Below, one piece after another: positions 34,305 through 45,404 of a DNA stretch of 60,000 bases. The notes beneath the pieces are model-generated. The model was not told where the DNA came from and searched no databases. It was given only the letters and a program-made list of their open reading frames with translations. The translations under genes were made by a program, and so were the position numbers. The number at the start of each line of letters is the position of its first letter. The first letter of the stretch is position 1. Source of the DNA: Adiantum capillus-veneris (Eukaryota > Streptophyta > Polypodiopsida > Polypodiales > Pteridaceae); assembly GCA_014529385.2 (NCBI GenBank), contig CM043952.1, positions 59,567,119 to 59,627,118 on the forward strand, read 5' to 3'.

Positions 34305-35291
34305 TGTTAGTAGCGGCTAACAGAGGCTACACCAAATCTGCATCAAGTGGGAGATATGCTATGGATGTGCATAATGTTTTCTACTCACTTTGTATAAGTC
34401 TTGGGCTCATTTGGAGTCCCAAAGTTGTATATGACAGCTAGAGGGATTAAACTTAAACCCATAGTAGAAGGAATTGTGGTGAAAGCCTTTATGCAAGGAG
34501 GCTTCATTTTTTAGTATCCACTCTTGAGGATCCACTTTTGAGAGCTCTCTCTCTCTTGAGTGTTCACTCTATGGATGGCCTAGTCTTTAGCTTAATGCCC
34601 ATGCTTAATAGGCTAGTACTAATCCATTGTAATTAGAGAAGCTTGATTAATCTAATCCATATTTTACTCATTAGTCTTATCTTCTCTACATTTCATTATG
34701 TCATGAACTAGTATTACACTCTCATTATTATAGATTTGAGAGAGGTATGTACTTCTTGCTTTGATCTCAACTCTCTTCTTCCCTAAGTATTTCAATTAGT
34801 TGATTACTTCTCTAATTCTCTTGATTAGTGTAGTGTGTGTTCACTTTTGGTCATGTCATTAGATTTTATGCATAATTGTGTGCTTAAGTGTGTGAAAGTT
34901 TAAGATCCTTGAGCTCAATGCCACTTGTGTGTGATGTGATTAGAGTACCTTGGTCTGGTATGTGATGATTGGGAAAGCCAACTTCAATGCAATTAGTATG
35001 TGCTTTGATCATGGATGCTTGTGTTGACTGTGTTCTTGTGACTCCATAAGATTGGCAAGTCGGACTTGATGGGCTTGATGTGTGTAGGAGTTGATTGATT
35101 AGTGATTAGAGTATGTTTAAAGTTAGTCTTTCTATTGCTAATCTTACTTGCATTGGTGAGGTATTCTTTTGAATCCACTATTTCTATTCATTTGATGCTC
35201 ATGCTTCCATGCTCTAGCCGGGTTGCCGATCCACAAATTTGATAATTTTGTGTGGGTTGCGATTAGGTCGTTGCTACAATGCCTCCCAACA
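34305..35291 (+). repeat. 3' LTR (family A)
   Basis: 987 bp, TGTTAGTAGCGGC ... CCTCCCAACA. It matches 16354-17365 with many scattered differences and a shorter CT run. The following TAGAG is the target duplication. Confidence 0.9.
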
Positions 35292-35296
35292 TAGAG

Positions 35297-35437
35297 GATG
35301 TGGAGACATTACGAGTAATTGCAGATACCTTGAGGAAGAAAAGCAAGTGGTAGCAGGAGGAAGGAGCGCATCATCCAGATCCAAAGAAAAGTACTAATCA
35401 AGACTCCCCCAAAACCCGCGCACATTGGAAACTTTAA
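35297..35437 (+). pseudogene. Old copy of gene A, rest of exon 4
   Basis: If the retroelement and one TAGAG are removed, the frame runs straight from 16353 into 'DVETLRVIADTLRKKSKW'. After one in-frame TAG it continues to 'DPKKSTNQDSPKTRAHWKL' and a stop. The younger copy ends 'QRKKRNHARDQLSRACKL' and a stop, so the ends are homologous. This continuity is good evidence that the retroelement hit an exon of this gene. Confidence 0.75.
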
Positions 35438-35519
35438 GTTCCATGTGCTTTTTGTGTTATTTACTTATTTTGAATATAAGATATATTTCTTGTCTCATGG
35501 TGTCAATCTTCACTACAAT

Positions 35520-36128
35520 TTATTAGGTGTGGTTTTTTGGGCGCTGTAGTAAAAATACAAGTGATTGATAATGTTGGGCACCGACATTGTGCTCAAGAAG
35601 ACCTGGGCCACTTTGATCGAGAGACACCCCTAATAACTCAGTTTTGTGTCCCTCACTTTTCAAAGGATAATAAGCCTTCCTTGATCATTAATATTAATGA
35701 TTTTCTTATTGTCACTCAGGACAAGAGAGAGGGACCAAGCCCGCCTAAGGTGGACATTAAGCACTTTCGGAAGGTGAAGCAGAACAATAATCTGAATCAC
35801 TATGTGCACCATTTTGCAGAGTGGTTTGTTCTCGGGGCTAGCCAAATTGTCGAAGTGTACATCTAGAACGCAAGTCGCTACTAAGGAAAAGAGGTTAGAA
35901 TTATGATTGCCTTAGGCCCACAGGTGCTTGAATGGGTGGATTGCAAAGGAGACATGCAATAGAATCTCATGGCTTGACGAGCAAGGGGAACAGATGCTCT
36001 TTCTAGTCTTGGGCACTTTTATTAAAGAGTTTTCACAATTCAACAAAGATAACACCCTCCTGCTAGATGACAAATATCCCAGGTGCTGCGTGAGCAACGA
36101 AGACTCCTATGTTATCTTGTCTTCTTGA
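35520..36128 (+). pseudogene. Old copy of gene B (FCP1/HAD-like), broken
   Basis: Frame 35537-35866 has 'GAVVKIQVID', like 'GDVVSWWLD' of the younger gene B, and then 'SLIININDFLIV', a ruined HAD motif I (the younger copy has IVLDLNGVLL; the nucleophile Asp is Asn here). 'EWFVLGASQIVEV' sits where 'SLVLWSCCRREKL' sits in the younger copy. A second frame, 35928-36128, has 'GTFIKEFSQF' and 'DNTLLLDDKYP', matching 'KELRTLWARH' and 'NTILVDDCRY' (motif IV). Frames are separated by stops. The order and distance to the gene A end equal those in the transposon copy. Confidence 0.72.
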
Positions 36129-36589
36129 GAGAACCAGACGGAAGACCAATGGAGAAGTTTATGCATTTGTCTATGAGTGGAAGAAAACAAAAAATTGATC
36201 GGAGCTGATCACTGCTTGTAAACTGGATGCTAGAAGAAGAAGGTGGCAGCAACTTCAAGACGTTGAATCTATGAGGGAAAAATTATCAAGCGGCAAAGGC
36301 AAAGTTCTTCCTCCACCACCTCCACTACCACATTATAAAAGGCTGCCTTTTGATCTCCGATCTCAACAGAAATCTTAAGAGCTGTGTCTCTTTTGTTTTG
36401 TAAAATGGGAAAAAACCGACATTGTATTGCGGAATTCTATATCGATTTCTAATGTAGAAAGATGATTTGTTATTCAATCGACCATTTTGTTGTGTGCCTT
36501 GCAAGATGTCTTATTATAAGTTGATTTTAAATTGTTTTGGCAGTTTTTCTTAGAGCTTTCGTAGAAGATAAAAATCTCCGGTTAGTGGG
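36129..36589 (+). other. Tail and spacer after the old gene B copy
   Basis: The first 230 bases may still hold decayed C-terminal coding of gene B ('FLREPDGRPMEKFM' in the matching frame); after that I see no coding. No clear polyadenylation signal or repeat was identified. Confidence 0.35.
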
Positions 36590-37165
36590 AAAAAGTGCAA
36601 GCTATACCACTTGTGAATTGTGGACCACATGCAAGTGGTTTAAAAGCATTTGCATTATGTAAACTAGTACCCACTAGCAAGTGGTTAAGGACCACTTGAA
36701 AGAGGTTTTGAACCGCTTGCAAAGGCCTTATGGACGACTTGCTAGGTCTTCTATTCCACTTGCAAGCACTTTGAAGGTGATTCTCAACCACTTACTAGTG
36801 GTTAAGATAGCACTTGCCAGTGGATCTGAACCACTTCCAGTGGTTCTGAACCTTTTGCTAGTGGTTGAGATAGCACTTGGTAGTGGTTTTGAACCATTTC
36901 CAGTGGTTCATAACCACTTGCAGTGGTTAAGATAGCCTTTTTCCAGTGGGTTAAGATAGCAATTGCTAGTGGTTTAGATAGCACTTGTAGGTGGTCTAAA
37001 TCACTTGCCAGTGGTTAAGAACCACTAAGATAGCACTTGAAACTGGTTAAGATAGCACTTTATAGTGGTTCAAAACCAGTTGTTAGTGGTTAAGATAGAC
37101 TTGATAGTGGTTCAAAACCACTTGCTAGTGGTTTAGATAGCACTTACAGGTGGTCTATGAGATCA
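36590..37165 (+). repeat. Minisatellite
   Basis: Units of about 30 bp built on 'CCACTTGCTAGTGGTTAAGA' and 'TAGCACTTG', partly self-complementary (CCACTTGC and its reverse GCAAGTGG alternate). About 18-20 units. It follows the old gene B at the same place where repeat arrays follow gene B in the transposon, although the units differ. Open frames here are repeat shadows. Confidence 0.82.
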
Positions 37166-37800
37166 AAACTACGTTGGGCTACACAAAAATGGAGCTCAAC
37201 ACTCCTATTGACTTGTAGTTCCTTGCCAAAGTAGATAAAAATTTATGCTCTTGAGGCCTTGACGATGCAAAGACATGCTGGCAAACCAGAGCACTAGCCA
37301 ATCCCTTGAAGCTGTGTTGTGGATGACCCAGTGTAGGAGGGGGAATTGTTAGCACATGGCTAACATAAGGAGCCTATACACTCAGCCTATGTTGTAATTG
37401 TTCACTTTTTTTTTTGGACATCCATAGCCCTAAGCTGTTGTACTTATTTTATTTTTGGAGCCTACACACTCAGCCTATACTGTAATTTTTCACTTTTTTT
37501 AATCATTTTGGACATCCATAGCCCTAAGCCATTTGTAATTCTTTTATTTTAAAATTTTTTGTAACCATTATGTGATTATGAGCCACACAAAGGGGAGAGT
37601 TAGAATCTTTTCTCAGTTTTGAACTTTGAACCTTTGGTTAAGGTAGAAAAGCCATCTTTTGTAAGACCTACGGGGACTTCTTGGATAATAAGCGTGACGA
37701 GTGATTTATAGAGCATTGTGTACTCTCCTTCTTTCTTCTTAAGATCATAACTCCCTCGTGAAGTGCCCGTTTGAAGCGTTGTCTCCTTCATCGCATTCAC
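37166..37800 (+). repeat. Possible 3' end and LTR fragment of another retroelement
   Basis: A purine tract (AGGAGGGGGAA, about 37335-37346) is followed by TTGTTAGCACATGGCTAAC, which looks like an LTR start of the same broad type as families A and B. After it an 85-90 bp unit ('CACTCAGCCTATG' to 'CATAGCCCTAAGC') occurs twice in tandem (37371-37460 and 37463-37550). The LTR's end and partner were not found. Confidence 0.45.
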
Positions 37801-40554
37801 ACATAAAACTTTGTTTTTTGTTGCTACTCACTTACTTCTCAATTTGCTCATAACTCCAAATTTACTTGAAAAAACTGCATTTTATGCATTGGAGGGGTGT
37901 AGGAACATCATTGCTAAGCTCAAGGGTGTATTCAGGGTTGGAAAAGATTAGGTCAAATATGCCCTATAGATAATAATTATGATTTTTGCAAGTGGTCAAA
38001 AGGGGGATTTGAGGGTTCATGTGTGTGTCTTTAGATGTTTTCAACCTGTCTTATAAGTTTTGTCTCCTTTATACTTTTTTTGCTTGGGGAAACAATGAGA
38101 TTTTTCCACAATGTTGCAGATATCTTCTATTGCATGACATGCAATAGAGTGTAGATTTGAGTGAGACAAGGAAAGAGTGTGTTTTTCAAGAGATTTGACA
38201 ACCTCTCATAGTCTCCATGCACTCATCGAGTCGACTCCATCCCACTTGGCATTCGGGAAGCCTTACGTACCCAAAGAATTACTAAATGGTGGTAACGCAA
38301 AAGCAATATAGTCATCATAGTAAACTAGGAACTCTATGACATTGACCAGTATCTTTGCTTGATGGAGCGCAATGTATAAAATGGTTTGCAAGAGAATACA
38401 TTTAATCATGTCAATCACATTGATGAGGACCACAATGAAAATGTTGTCATCATTATGTTTCATAACCGCTAATGGTTCTTTTTCCACAATGCTATCTGTA
38501 TGCTACTCAATGCTAAAGTGAACCTTGTAAAGTTGGTGCAACTAATGAATGATTTTTTACCATCTTTAGATTGTATGGCTTTTGTCTTCACCTGTGGCCA
38601 AGTAAACTCAATGGACACAAAACTCGTATGCTCTTCATCAAGCTCAAAATTATCTTTGAACAGTGAGAAAAATCTATTCTCAAACATTGGCACTAACGTT
38701 TGACCACGCTGGGTCACAAATAATGTGATGCATGTACTCATGAGTCTACAAACTTGTGTTTAGCAAAATGAATTGTGCACAATTAAAGCTCTACAAAGTT
38801 TGAAGCTTATAGGTAAGGCATGTAACATAAAGAGAACTTCATGAGGAACATTATTTTGTCTATGCCAATGCTTACATATCTCTATTTTAATTTCATCATA
38901 TCTTTATTTTCAAGTCAATTTTTGGGGCATTTTAGTTATAAAACTCGTAAGATAGGGCATTGATAGGGACACTTTTTAAATATTTTCTTTGGTATTTAAA
39001 AATCTTTGCAAAATAATGATGAACAAAATATGCCATTGATTTCAAGCTACCCATTATTGACCCAAGAGATACACTTTTAGTACTAGGGAGACAACATGTG
39101 CGTAGACCAAAACTACCTTTTTGACCCCTATATACAAGACTCTTTTGTAAAGACTACCTTGTTTGCCCTATAAAACCCCCTATTGTACACTCATGTGACA
39201 CGATACAATAAACCTTAGTGAATACCCTGGAAATACTAAAGATTAAACCCTCTCTTCTACTTTTTTTGAGAATTAATGATGCCAAAAAAATATGTTTTTC
39301 ATAATGACCGCAAATCTTTGTCCATTAGTACATGACAGTCTCTCCCAAATGAGGAGTCCACACAAGTGATCATAGCAACCAATTTCCTGTTTTGCCAAGT
39401 CAAGCCCTTTAATTTCTAATTGCCCAAAAATTTAATCATCTTCCCTTTTCCTTATCATTCCCCTAAGTGTATTATCTATAGATTCACCTCCCCACAAAGT
39501 AGCACTAGCACTCTACCATCAATTGAGCGCTCTCCCTATGCTCTATAAATTGTGAATGCTCTACGTACATGTTGCGAACTATTGATCCTTTATCATCAAT
39601 TGGGAGTTCCTACTTGTACAACCAGCAGTGCAGACGGCTTGGGGTGATTCTACAATGTGGAGAAGAGGATCTTTGAGCAGGCGCAACCCTCCAATGAGGT
39701 AGGATTGTCAATGTTTAGTAATTTAATGTCCTATAGGTTTTGTAATGCTCACTTAGAATAATCATATGTACCTTTAGCCATCCACTCCAGCATGGATGAC
39801 TTGAGGAAATCATTACTGGATTACCAAGTTCTCTCTTATGGGTCTCAAATTTCTCTCTTGAGCCGTCATATGGGTCTTGACTTGTTACCATAAGCACAAC
39901 TCCTTTGTCTTACCTAGGGTTTCATTTGTCTTGCTACTGTCTTTCACCTTGTTTTTCTTGGGATGAAGATGGGTTGAGGTCTGTTGTTTGTTGATCCCCC
40001 TACTTGACCTGTCTTTTTTTATCCTCCATTGACTTGTCCAAATTGCTTGATAGGGGTAAGATGCTAAAGGAATCATCCTCCAATAGTGCCAAAAGGATTC
40101 AACTATCTTTGGCCCATCATTGGGGTTGTCAAAGATAACCTTGCTTTTGGGGTCTTCATTATGCCTAGAGTTTGGCAAAGGATAAGTACATTTGAGTGGT
40201 CTCTCACCCTGTGTATTACCCTCAAGACAAGCATTAATAGGTTGATAAATGCTTCAAAATATTCTCAACTTAGGGGTTTGGGACCTCTAGAACTCCTTAA
40301 AGGACACTCCCTAATCAAGGGTTTAAAAATGCAAAAAGTTTAGGCATTTTCACAGAGATACATTAAAATAAGGGGGTTTTATATTCAATTTTGGAAAAAA
40401 CTCCTAAAATAAGGAATCATTTTATTCATTCAAGCATGTTAAAATAGGGGTTTTTTTTTTAATACCCCATGAACGCATGTTATATAGGGGGGTATTGAAC
40501 GGTGAACCCCCCAAGCTCAATTAATAGGAATCTATTGATATATCTTGATGTCTT
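37801..40554. other. Anonymous AT-rich stretch
   Basis: No recognisable gene. Short - strand frames (38263-38487, 38469-38741, 39885-40178) show no family motif I can name. The last reads 'KIVESFWHYWRMIPL' and could be a relic. A single copy of the 'GCCATCCACTCCAGCATGGA' palindrome lies near 39777, related to the minisatellite at 46060. Confidence 0.4.
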
Positions 40555-40781
40555 TGTTGGAATTAGGGTTGCAGAGAAACGCACACAGCGTGGGGAAGAT
40601 GAAGGAAGCTCAAGGCACACAATAGAGAGTGAATTACTTAGTGTGCAATGGAAAGATAGATAGCCCTATAGTGATGGGCATATATACAATGATCGGGGGG
40701 AAAAACCTCTTAAAGAGGGAAAAAATGCCTCAGTGGTCCTAGTGTGTTCACACACATCACTACCACATGTATATGGTAACA
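40555..40781 (-). repeat. Copia 1 3' LTR
   Basis: 227 bp, bounded by TGTTGG and GGTAACA. Close to its partner at 45405-45630, with scattered substitutions and single-base indels. Confidence 0.93.
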
Positions 40782-41500
40782 AATCCCCCCTGGAGTGATG
40801 CGGTGAACGAGAGCTGGAACATGGAAAAGGTAAGTGCCATGCCCTGAGGACATGATCAGTCCACAAAGGGGAGTAAGCCCAAAGCTTTGCAGAAAGCTTC
40901 AAGCTTCTCACGAGACAATGCTTTTGTGAAAAAATATGCAAGGTTGTCCTGTGTTGACAAATAAACCAAGCTGATCTCTCCTACTGAGAGCCTCTCCCTG
41001 ACATAGTGGTAATGCACCTCAATGTGCTTTGTGCAAGCATGAAAAATTGGGTTCCTCGCAATTTCAAATGTGCTCTAACTGTCAGTGTAGATAGTGTTGG
41101 CAGTGTCCTATCCTTCACCCAAATCAGCCATAAGGCGTCTGAGCCATACACACTCAACCGTAGTTTTGAAGACTTCCCTGTACTCAGCCTCACAACTCGA
41201 AGTGGCCACAGTAGGTTGCTTCTTGCTCAACCATGATATACATGAACTGCCAAGCATGAAACAAGAACCACTTGTGGACACTCATGTGTCAAAACATCCA
41301 ACCCAATCTGAGTCTCAAAAAGCATGTAAGTCTGGCGGCGGCAATGATCCCTTCTTGGGATAAAACAAGCCAAGATGTAAAGTGCCACTAAGGTAGCGGA
41401 AAATCCTCTTGACAGCCTGCCAATGCTTAGACGTTGGGCTATCCATAAATCTGATGACCTGTGAGATGACAAATTGAATATCCGGCCTCGTGTTGCATAC
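40782..41500 (-). pseudogene. Copia 1 RNase H region
   Basis: Read across frames on -: 'TSSCEAEYREVFKTTVE', then 'NPIFHACTKHIEVHYHYV' and 'TQDNLAYFFTKALS'. These are the copia RNase H and C-terminal blocks (normally EAEY, NP..H.R.KHI..., D..TK.L). Several frame changes and stops occur. Confidence 0.8.
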
Positions 41501-42514
41501 TTAAATGAGGCAGTCAACAGCAGTTTGATAAAGAGTGACATCAACAGGATTTCCAGCATCATGTAGACTCAACTTCAAACTTGTTTCCATGGGAGTGGTA
41601 GTAGGTTTGCAATCCTCGAGTCCAAACTTACATAGCAATGTCTCTATGTAACTTTTATGACACAAGGAAATACCACCATCACACTGCTCAAACTGTATAC
41701 CCAAGTAATGATGCAACAACCCCAAATCTTTCATCTTGAAAGTAGCATTCAAATCAGCCTTAAATTCAGCAATATGTCTCTCATTTGGTCCAGTGATTAG
41801 CAAATCATCGACATAAAGAACCACAATGAGAAGTACATCACCCTCACGCTTTACATACAATGTGCTTTCTGTTGGACTGTTACGAAAGCCTTGTTTGACC
41901 AAATAAGTGTCAGCTTTCTCATACCAAGCATGAGGAGATTGCTTCAACCCATGCAAAGCCTTCTTACATCTGCACACTTTGTCCTCTTGTCCGTTTATGA
42001 CAAAACCACGAGGCTGCGTTACATAAACTTCCTCAAATATGTCACCATTCAAGAAAGCAGTAACAATGTCTGATTGATGTACATCCCAACCAAAATGAGC
42101 TGCCAATGCACATAGAAAATGTACAGTAGTCATACGACAAGTGGGAGAAAAAATCGCTTCATAATCAATGCCTTTTTGCTGTACATAACCCTTTGCAACA
42201 AGTCGAGCCTTATGGCGATCGATCTCACCATCCGGCTTGCGTTTCAACTTGTAAACCCACTTCGTACCAATGGCCTTTTTGCCAGGAGGCAAATCACATA
42301 AAGTCCATGTGTCATTTTCTATAAGTGCATCATATTCAGATTGCATGGTAGCCATCCAATTTTCTGAATTCTGTGCTTCATCAAAAGATAGAGGCTCCTT
42401 AACATCATGTAAGCTAGACATAGCCAAAGCATAACAATCTGATGCATAAGATGCATGGCAAGAGCCTGAATGAGTACGACTAGACAAAGGTGCATCCAAT
42501 TTACTGTCACACAA
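41501..42514 (-). CDS. Copia 1 reverse transcriptase
   Basis: 337 codons, the longest intact piece of this element. It starts in the linker and includes 'KWVYKLKRKPDGEI', 'RHKARLVAKGY', 'HQSDIVTAFLNGD', 'LHGLKQSPHAWYEK' and the catalytic 'YVDDLLI' (residues 234-240), all standard copia RT blocks. It copies element RNA into DNA. It ends at a stop where the RNase H region should continue. Confidence 0.93.
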   Translation of the reverse strand: MCDSKLDAPLSSRTHSGSCHASYASDCYALAMSSLHDVKEPLSFDEAQNSENWMATMQSEYDALIENDTWTLCDLPPGKKAIGTKWVYKLKRKPDGEIDRHKARLVAKGYVQQKGIDYEAIFSPTCRMTTVHFLCALAAHFGWDVHQSDIVTAFLNGDIFEEVYVTQPRGFVINGQEDKVCRCKKALHGLKQSPHAWYEKADTYLVKQGFRNSPTESTLYVKREGDVLLIVVLYVDDLLITGPNERHIAEFKADLNATFKMKDLGLLHHYLGIQFEQCDGGISLCHKSYIETLLCKFGLEDCKPTTTPMETSLKLSLHDAGNPVDVTLYQTAVDCLI

Positions 42515-42668
42515 TTATGCACCAGCCATTTTGGCATACCTCTAGCCTGCTCATTTTCATCTCTTTCCTCATCAGGTACATCATGTACATCTGCATCAGT
42601 AATAGGTTGATCTGTAACATTTTCGAAAACCCCCATAGGCTGTACATTTGCCTCATTGGAACTTACAT

Positions 42669-42887
42669 TCATATTTCCACCATTAAAAAGAGGAACAAAG
42701 TGTCATAAATATCATGTGAGCTTACATTACTGTCTCTAGTACATGACAGCAAGGGCTGAACAGAATCTTCCACAAACACTACATCCCGTGAAACTAGAAT
42801 ATGCTTTGTTTGTGGATGATACAACCTGTAACCTTTGCTTTCAGCACTATAACCAACCAAAATACATTTGACAGCCTTATCATCCAA
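42669..42887 (-). pseudogene. Copia 1 integrase C-terminal segment
   Basis: 'KCILVGYSAESKGYRLYHP' is the GKGY-type motif between integrase and RT in copia elements. A short frame bounded by stops. Confidence 0.8.
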
Positions 42888-42977
42888 TTTTCTTCACTGT
42901 GTTTGTGGCACCAAATCATATGCCAAACAGCCAAAAACACGCATGTGCTCAATAGAAGGTTGTCTATCATGCCATGC

Positions 42978-43445
42978 TCAATATGGAGTAATAGACTGCA
43001 AAGCTTTTGTAGGACACTTGTTTAGTACATAAGTGTCACACATGATGGCCTCAAGCGAAAAAGAATGCGGCAAAGCTTGACTTTTGACCATACATCGTGC
43101 CATTTCCGTAAGTGACCTGTTTTTCCTCTCAGCAACACCATTTTGCTGAGGTGTATAAGGCACTATACATTGGTGTTTTATCCCACGACTAGCCAAAAAT
43201 GCATTGAATTCATGAGACATATACTCCCCCCCTCGATCGGAACGGAGGGTGCCCATAGTACATTTCGAGACATTTTCAGCCATAGCCAGAAATTGTTTGA
43301 AGCACATAAAAACTTCGGACTTCTCTTTAAGCAGAAATACCCATGCATGCCTGGAGGAATCATCAATGAAAGTCACGAAGTAAAGGTAATTTCCCAAGGA
43401 TGGAGTTTGCATGGGCCCACAAACATCACTATGCACAAGCTGCAA
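42978..43445 (-). CDS. Copia 1 integrase core
   Basis: 155 codons with 'VHSDVCGPM' (first Asp), 'LRSDRGGEYMS' (second Asp) and 'PQQNGVAERKNR' (Glu), the D,D-35-E arrangement of retroviral-type integrases that insert the DNA copy. The preceding zinc-binding part lies in 43373-44041 in another frame. It ends at a stop after 'LQSITPY'. Confidence 0.92.
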   Translation of the reverse strand: MQLVHSDVCGPMQTPSLGNYLYFVTFIDDSSRHAWVFLLKEKSEVFMCFKQFLAMAENVSKCTMGTLRSDRGGEYMSHEFNAFLASRGIKHQCIVPYTPQQNGVAERKNRSLTEMARCMVKSQALPHSFSLEAIMCDTYVLNKCPTKALQSITPY

Positions 43446-44041
43446 CCTGCATGTGGCCCATCCTTTGGAAACTTAGAACGCTGCATCTTACCCAAAATAC
43501 AGCCTTGACAAACATGTTTGACAGGTGCTTCAAGAGGCGGCAAAGAAGCAACCATATCAGATTTCCGCAAAAGCAGCAAACTAGCAAAATTAAGATGACC
43601 AAAACGTGCATGCCAAAGTTTTGCATCTGAAATAGCCCTTGAGTCTGCAACAGCATTTGCAAAAAAATTTCCACACTTGTCATACAAAGTGAGCTTATAT
43701 AGACCACGGCAGAAAAGGTCAGATACCACAATTTCATCACCAAAACTTAGATCATGAACTATACATTTGTCATCCATAAATTTGACTACAAGTCCAAGTC
43801 TAGCAAGTGCGGATATAGATAAGAGATTCTTCTTGATCCCAGGTACATAAAGTGCATTAACAAGTGTGAAGGAACTGCCATTTGCAGCAGTAAGCACAAT
43901 ATTTCCAACTCCCTGAACCGGATAAGAGGCATTGTTGGCACAGGTGACTGAGTTCCCATGAGGGAAAGCGAGGTAATGTGCTTTGTAGCACCACTGTCGA
44001 AATACCACACATATGAATCTGCAGCAACAAGTGATAAGCAT
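43373..44041 (-). pseudogene. Copia 1 protease and gag-pre-integrase segment
   Basis: The protease active site 'WYFDSGATKHITS' is open in a neighbouring frame (near 43970-44010), while 'NALYVPGIKKNLLSIS' and 'LWHARFGHLNFASL' (gag-pre-integrase) plus a C-x2-C zinc site are in this frame, so there is a frameshift inside the protease. Confidence 0.88.
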
Positions 44042-44190
44042 GCATCATGGACAACAAGATAGTAAGTGCACTCTGCGCTAAAAGCCCATTCTGCATCAAC
44101 ATCAGCATTTCAGTCTCCTTTCACAGAATACTCAACAATGGCTACATTTGTAGTGGAACCAGCATTTGCAATGGAACCACTGTGTTTCTT

Positions 44191-45093
44191 CTAAGCCTCT
44201 TTTTCCTTCAACTTAGGACACTGCTTAGTCATGTAATCATTAGCTTTACAATAATGGCAGCACATCTTCTTTTTTCCCTTATCACCAGAATTGCCAGACA
44301 AAGTGCTGCCAGCAAAAGCATTGGGAACAGAAGTTTTGCCACTCGCAACAGAACCATAAGAAGTGGCTGCATTGCTGTTACCACCCTTTCTTTGAGAGGC
44401 AATAAGAGCCTGTTCAACTACACGCTGTCTAGTCCTGTTTTTTCTAGAAAGTGACTCTTGCAACAGCAATGTGCATAATGCATCAAACTTGACAACTTCT
44501 GGATTTCCTTGGGTCATAAGTCTCCAAGTACTAGCAAAAGTTTGGTAAGAATCTGGTAAGGCATCAAGAACAGTCTGCACAAGGGAATTGTCTGAAATGA
44601 CTTCACCTGCAGAAATAAGTTGCTCATTGATATCCTTGACACTAGCAAGGAATGTGTCCAAATCATCTTCCTCATGCATAATCTTCGACTCCATCTCTTT
44701 ACGCAGCAAAGCAATTTTAGCCTCATTGTGACTTGCATAAAGACCAACCAATATATCCCAAGCCTGTTTTGTAGATTTTGTTGAACGAATGTGAGGAACA
44801 ATGGTGCGCTTCACAGACAATGCAATCAATGCATGAGCCTGCGCATCCTTTAAATCCCAACGAGATTGTTCTACCATAGGCAAAACAACTCTAATAGCAG
44901 CAAGACCTGCAACATCCTCGACATCGCCTGCATCCTCAGAACCAGGACGTACATCAATGCCGTGCACAATATTCCAGACGCCCTTTGACACAAGAACGTG
45001 TTGCATCATATAAGCCCACATAGGGTAATTGTCCACATCCAACCTGTCGTTAGCAGCAAACATCTTGAAGACATCTTTATTGTTGTCATCCAT
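44191..45093 (-). CDS. Copia 1 gag
   Basis: Gag of the UBN2 type, starting at the ATG at 45093 ('MDDNNKDVFKMFAAND'); an upstream in-frame ATG exists at 45153 but lies in the leader. The body has 'YPMWAYMMQHVL' and 'AWDILVGLYASHNEAK'. The C-terminal zinc knuckle reads 'CHYCKANDYMTKQC': the His is replaced by Tyr, so RNA binding is probably impaired. A stop follows after 'KLKEKEA'. Confidence 0.9.
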   Translation of the reverse strand: MDDNNKDVFKMFAANDRLDVDNYPMWAYMMQHVLVSKGVWNIVHGIDVRPGSEDAGDVEDVAGLAAIRVVLPMVEQSRWDLKDAQAHALIALSVKRTIVPHIRSTKSTKQAWDILVGLYASHNEAKIALLRKEMESKIMHEEDDLDTFLASVKDINEQLISAGEVISDNSLVQTVLDALPDSYQTFASTWRLMTQGNPEVVKFDALCTLLLQESLSRKNRTRQRVVEQALIASQRKGGNSNAATSYGSVASGKTSVPNAFAGSTLSGNSGDKGKKKMCCHYCKANDYMTKQCPKLKEKEA

Positions 45094-45404
45094 GGTAAAT
45101 GTTGCACCTGATGTGAAAATTGCCCGAAAATAGGAGAAACGGAATGGTAACAACTCGTGCTATATAGCACAAACCGTAGAAGACTGTAAGGCACCTTTTA
45201 TACAAAAATTGGCACTGACAAAAATTCTGCACAAAATGATGAAATTGCTTGTGCAGACCTGTCGGTAGTGGAAACGGAGGTCGAAATGAGCCTGAATCAG
45301 AAAATGAGCTCACCAAACCTCACTATAATCGGAGAAAGTGAGCAGGCATGTGCTAGAGCAGCTGGGGACTAAGCTCGGGAGGACGTGACCTGCTTGATAC
45401 CAAT

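Larger units (their letters stand above)
16354..35291 (+). mobile_element. 18.9 kb LTR retroelement, chimeric, gag-protease only
   Basis: Flanked by the 5 bp target duplication TAGAG (16349-16353 and 35292-35296). The LTRs are 16354-17365 and 34305-35291, both TG...CA, related along their whole length but clearly diverged. The primer site right after the 5' LTR begins TTTGGCGCTGTTGCCGAGG, like plant Tat/Athila-type gypsy elements. A polypurine tract (GGAAGGGGGAA) precedes the 3' LTR. Only gag- and protease-like coding (20471-25211) is present; no reverse transcriptase or integrase. A second LTR family lies inside (26189-27728). It inserted into exon 4 of the old gene A copy. Confidence 0.88.

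Noticed and set aside
36590-37165. CRISPR-like array (short units with near-dyad symmetry)
   Set aside because: No constant-length unique spacers; units are contiguous and diverged, in a plant-type context.
38263-38741. Two adjacent - strand frames as a possible host gene
   Set aside because: Different frames, no splice join or motif seen, and a + strand frame covers the same place. Not supportable.
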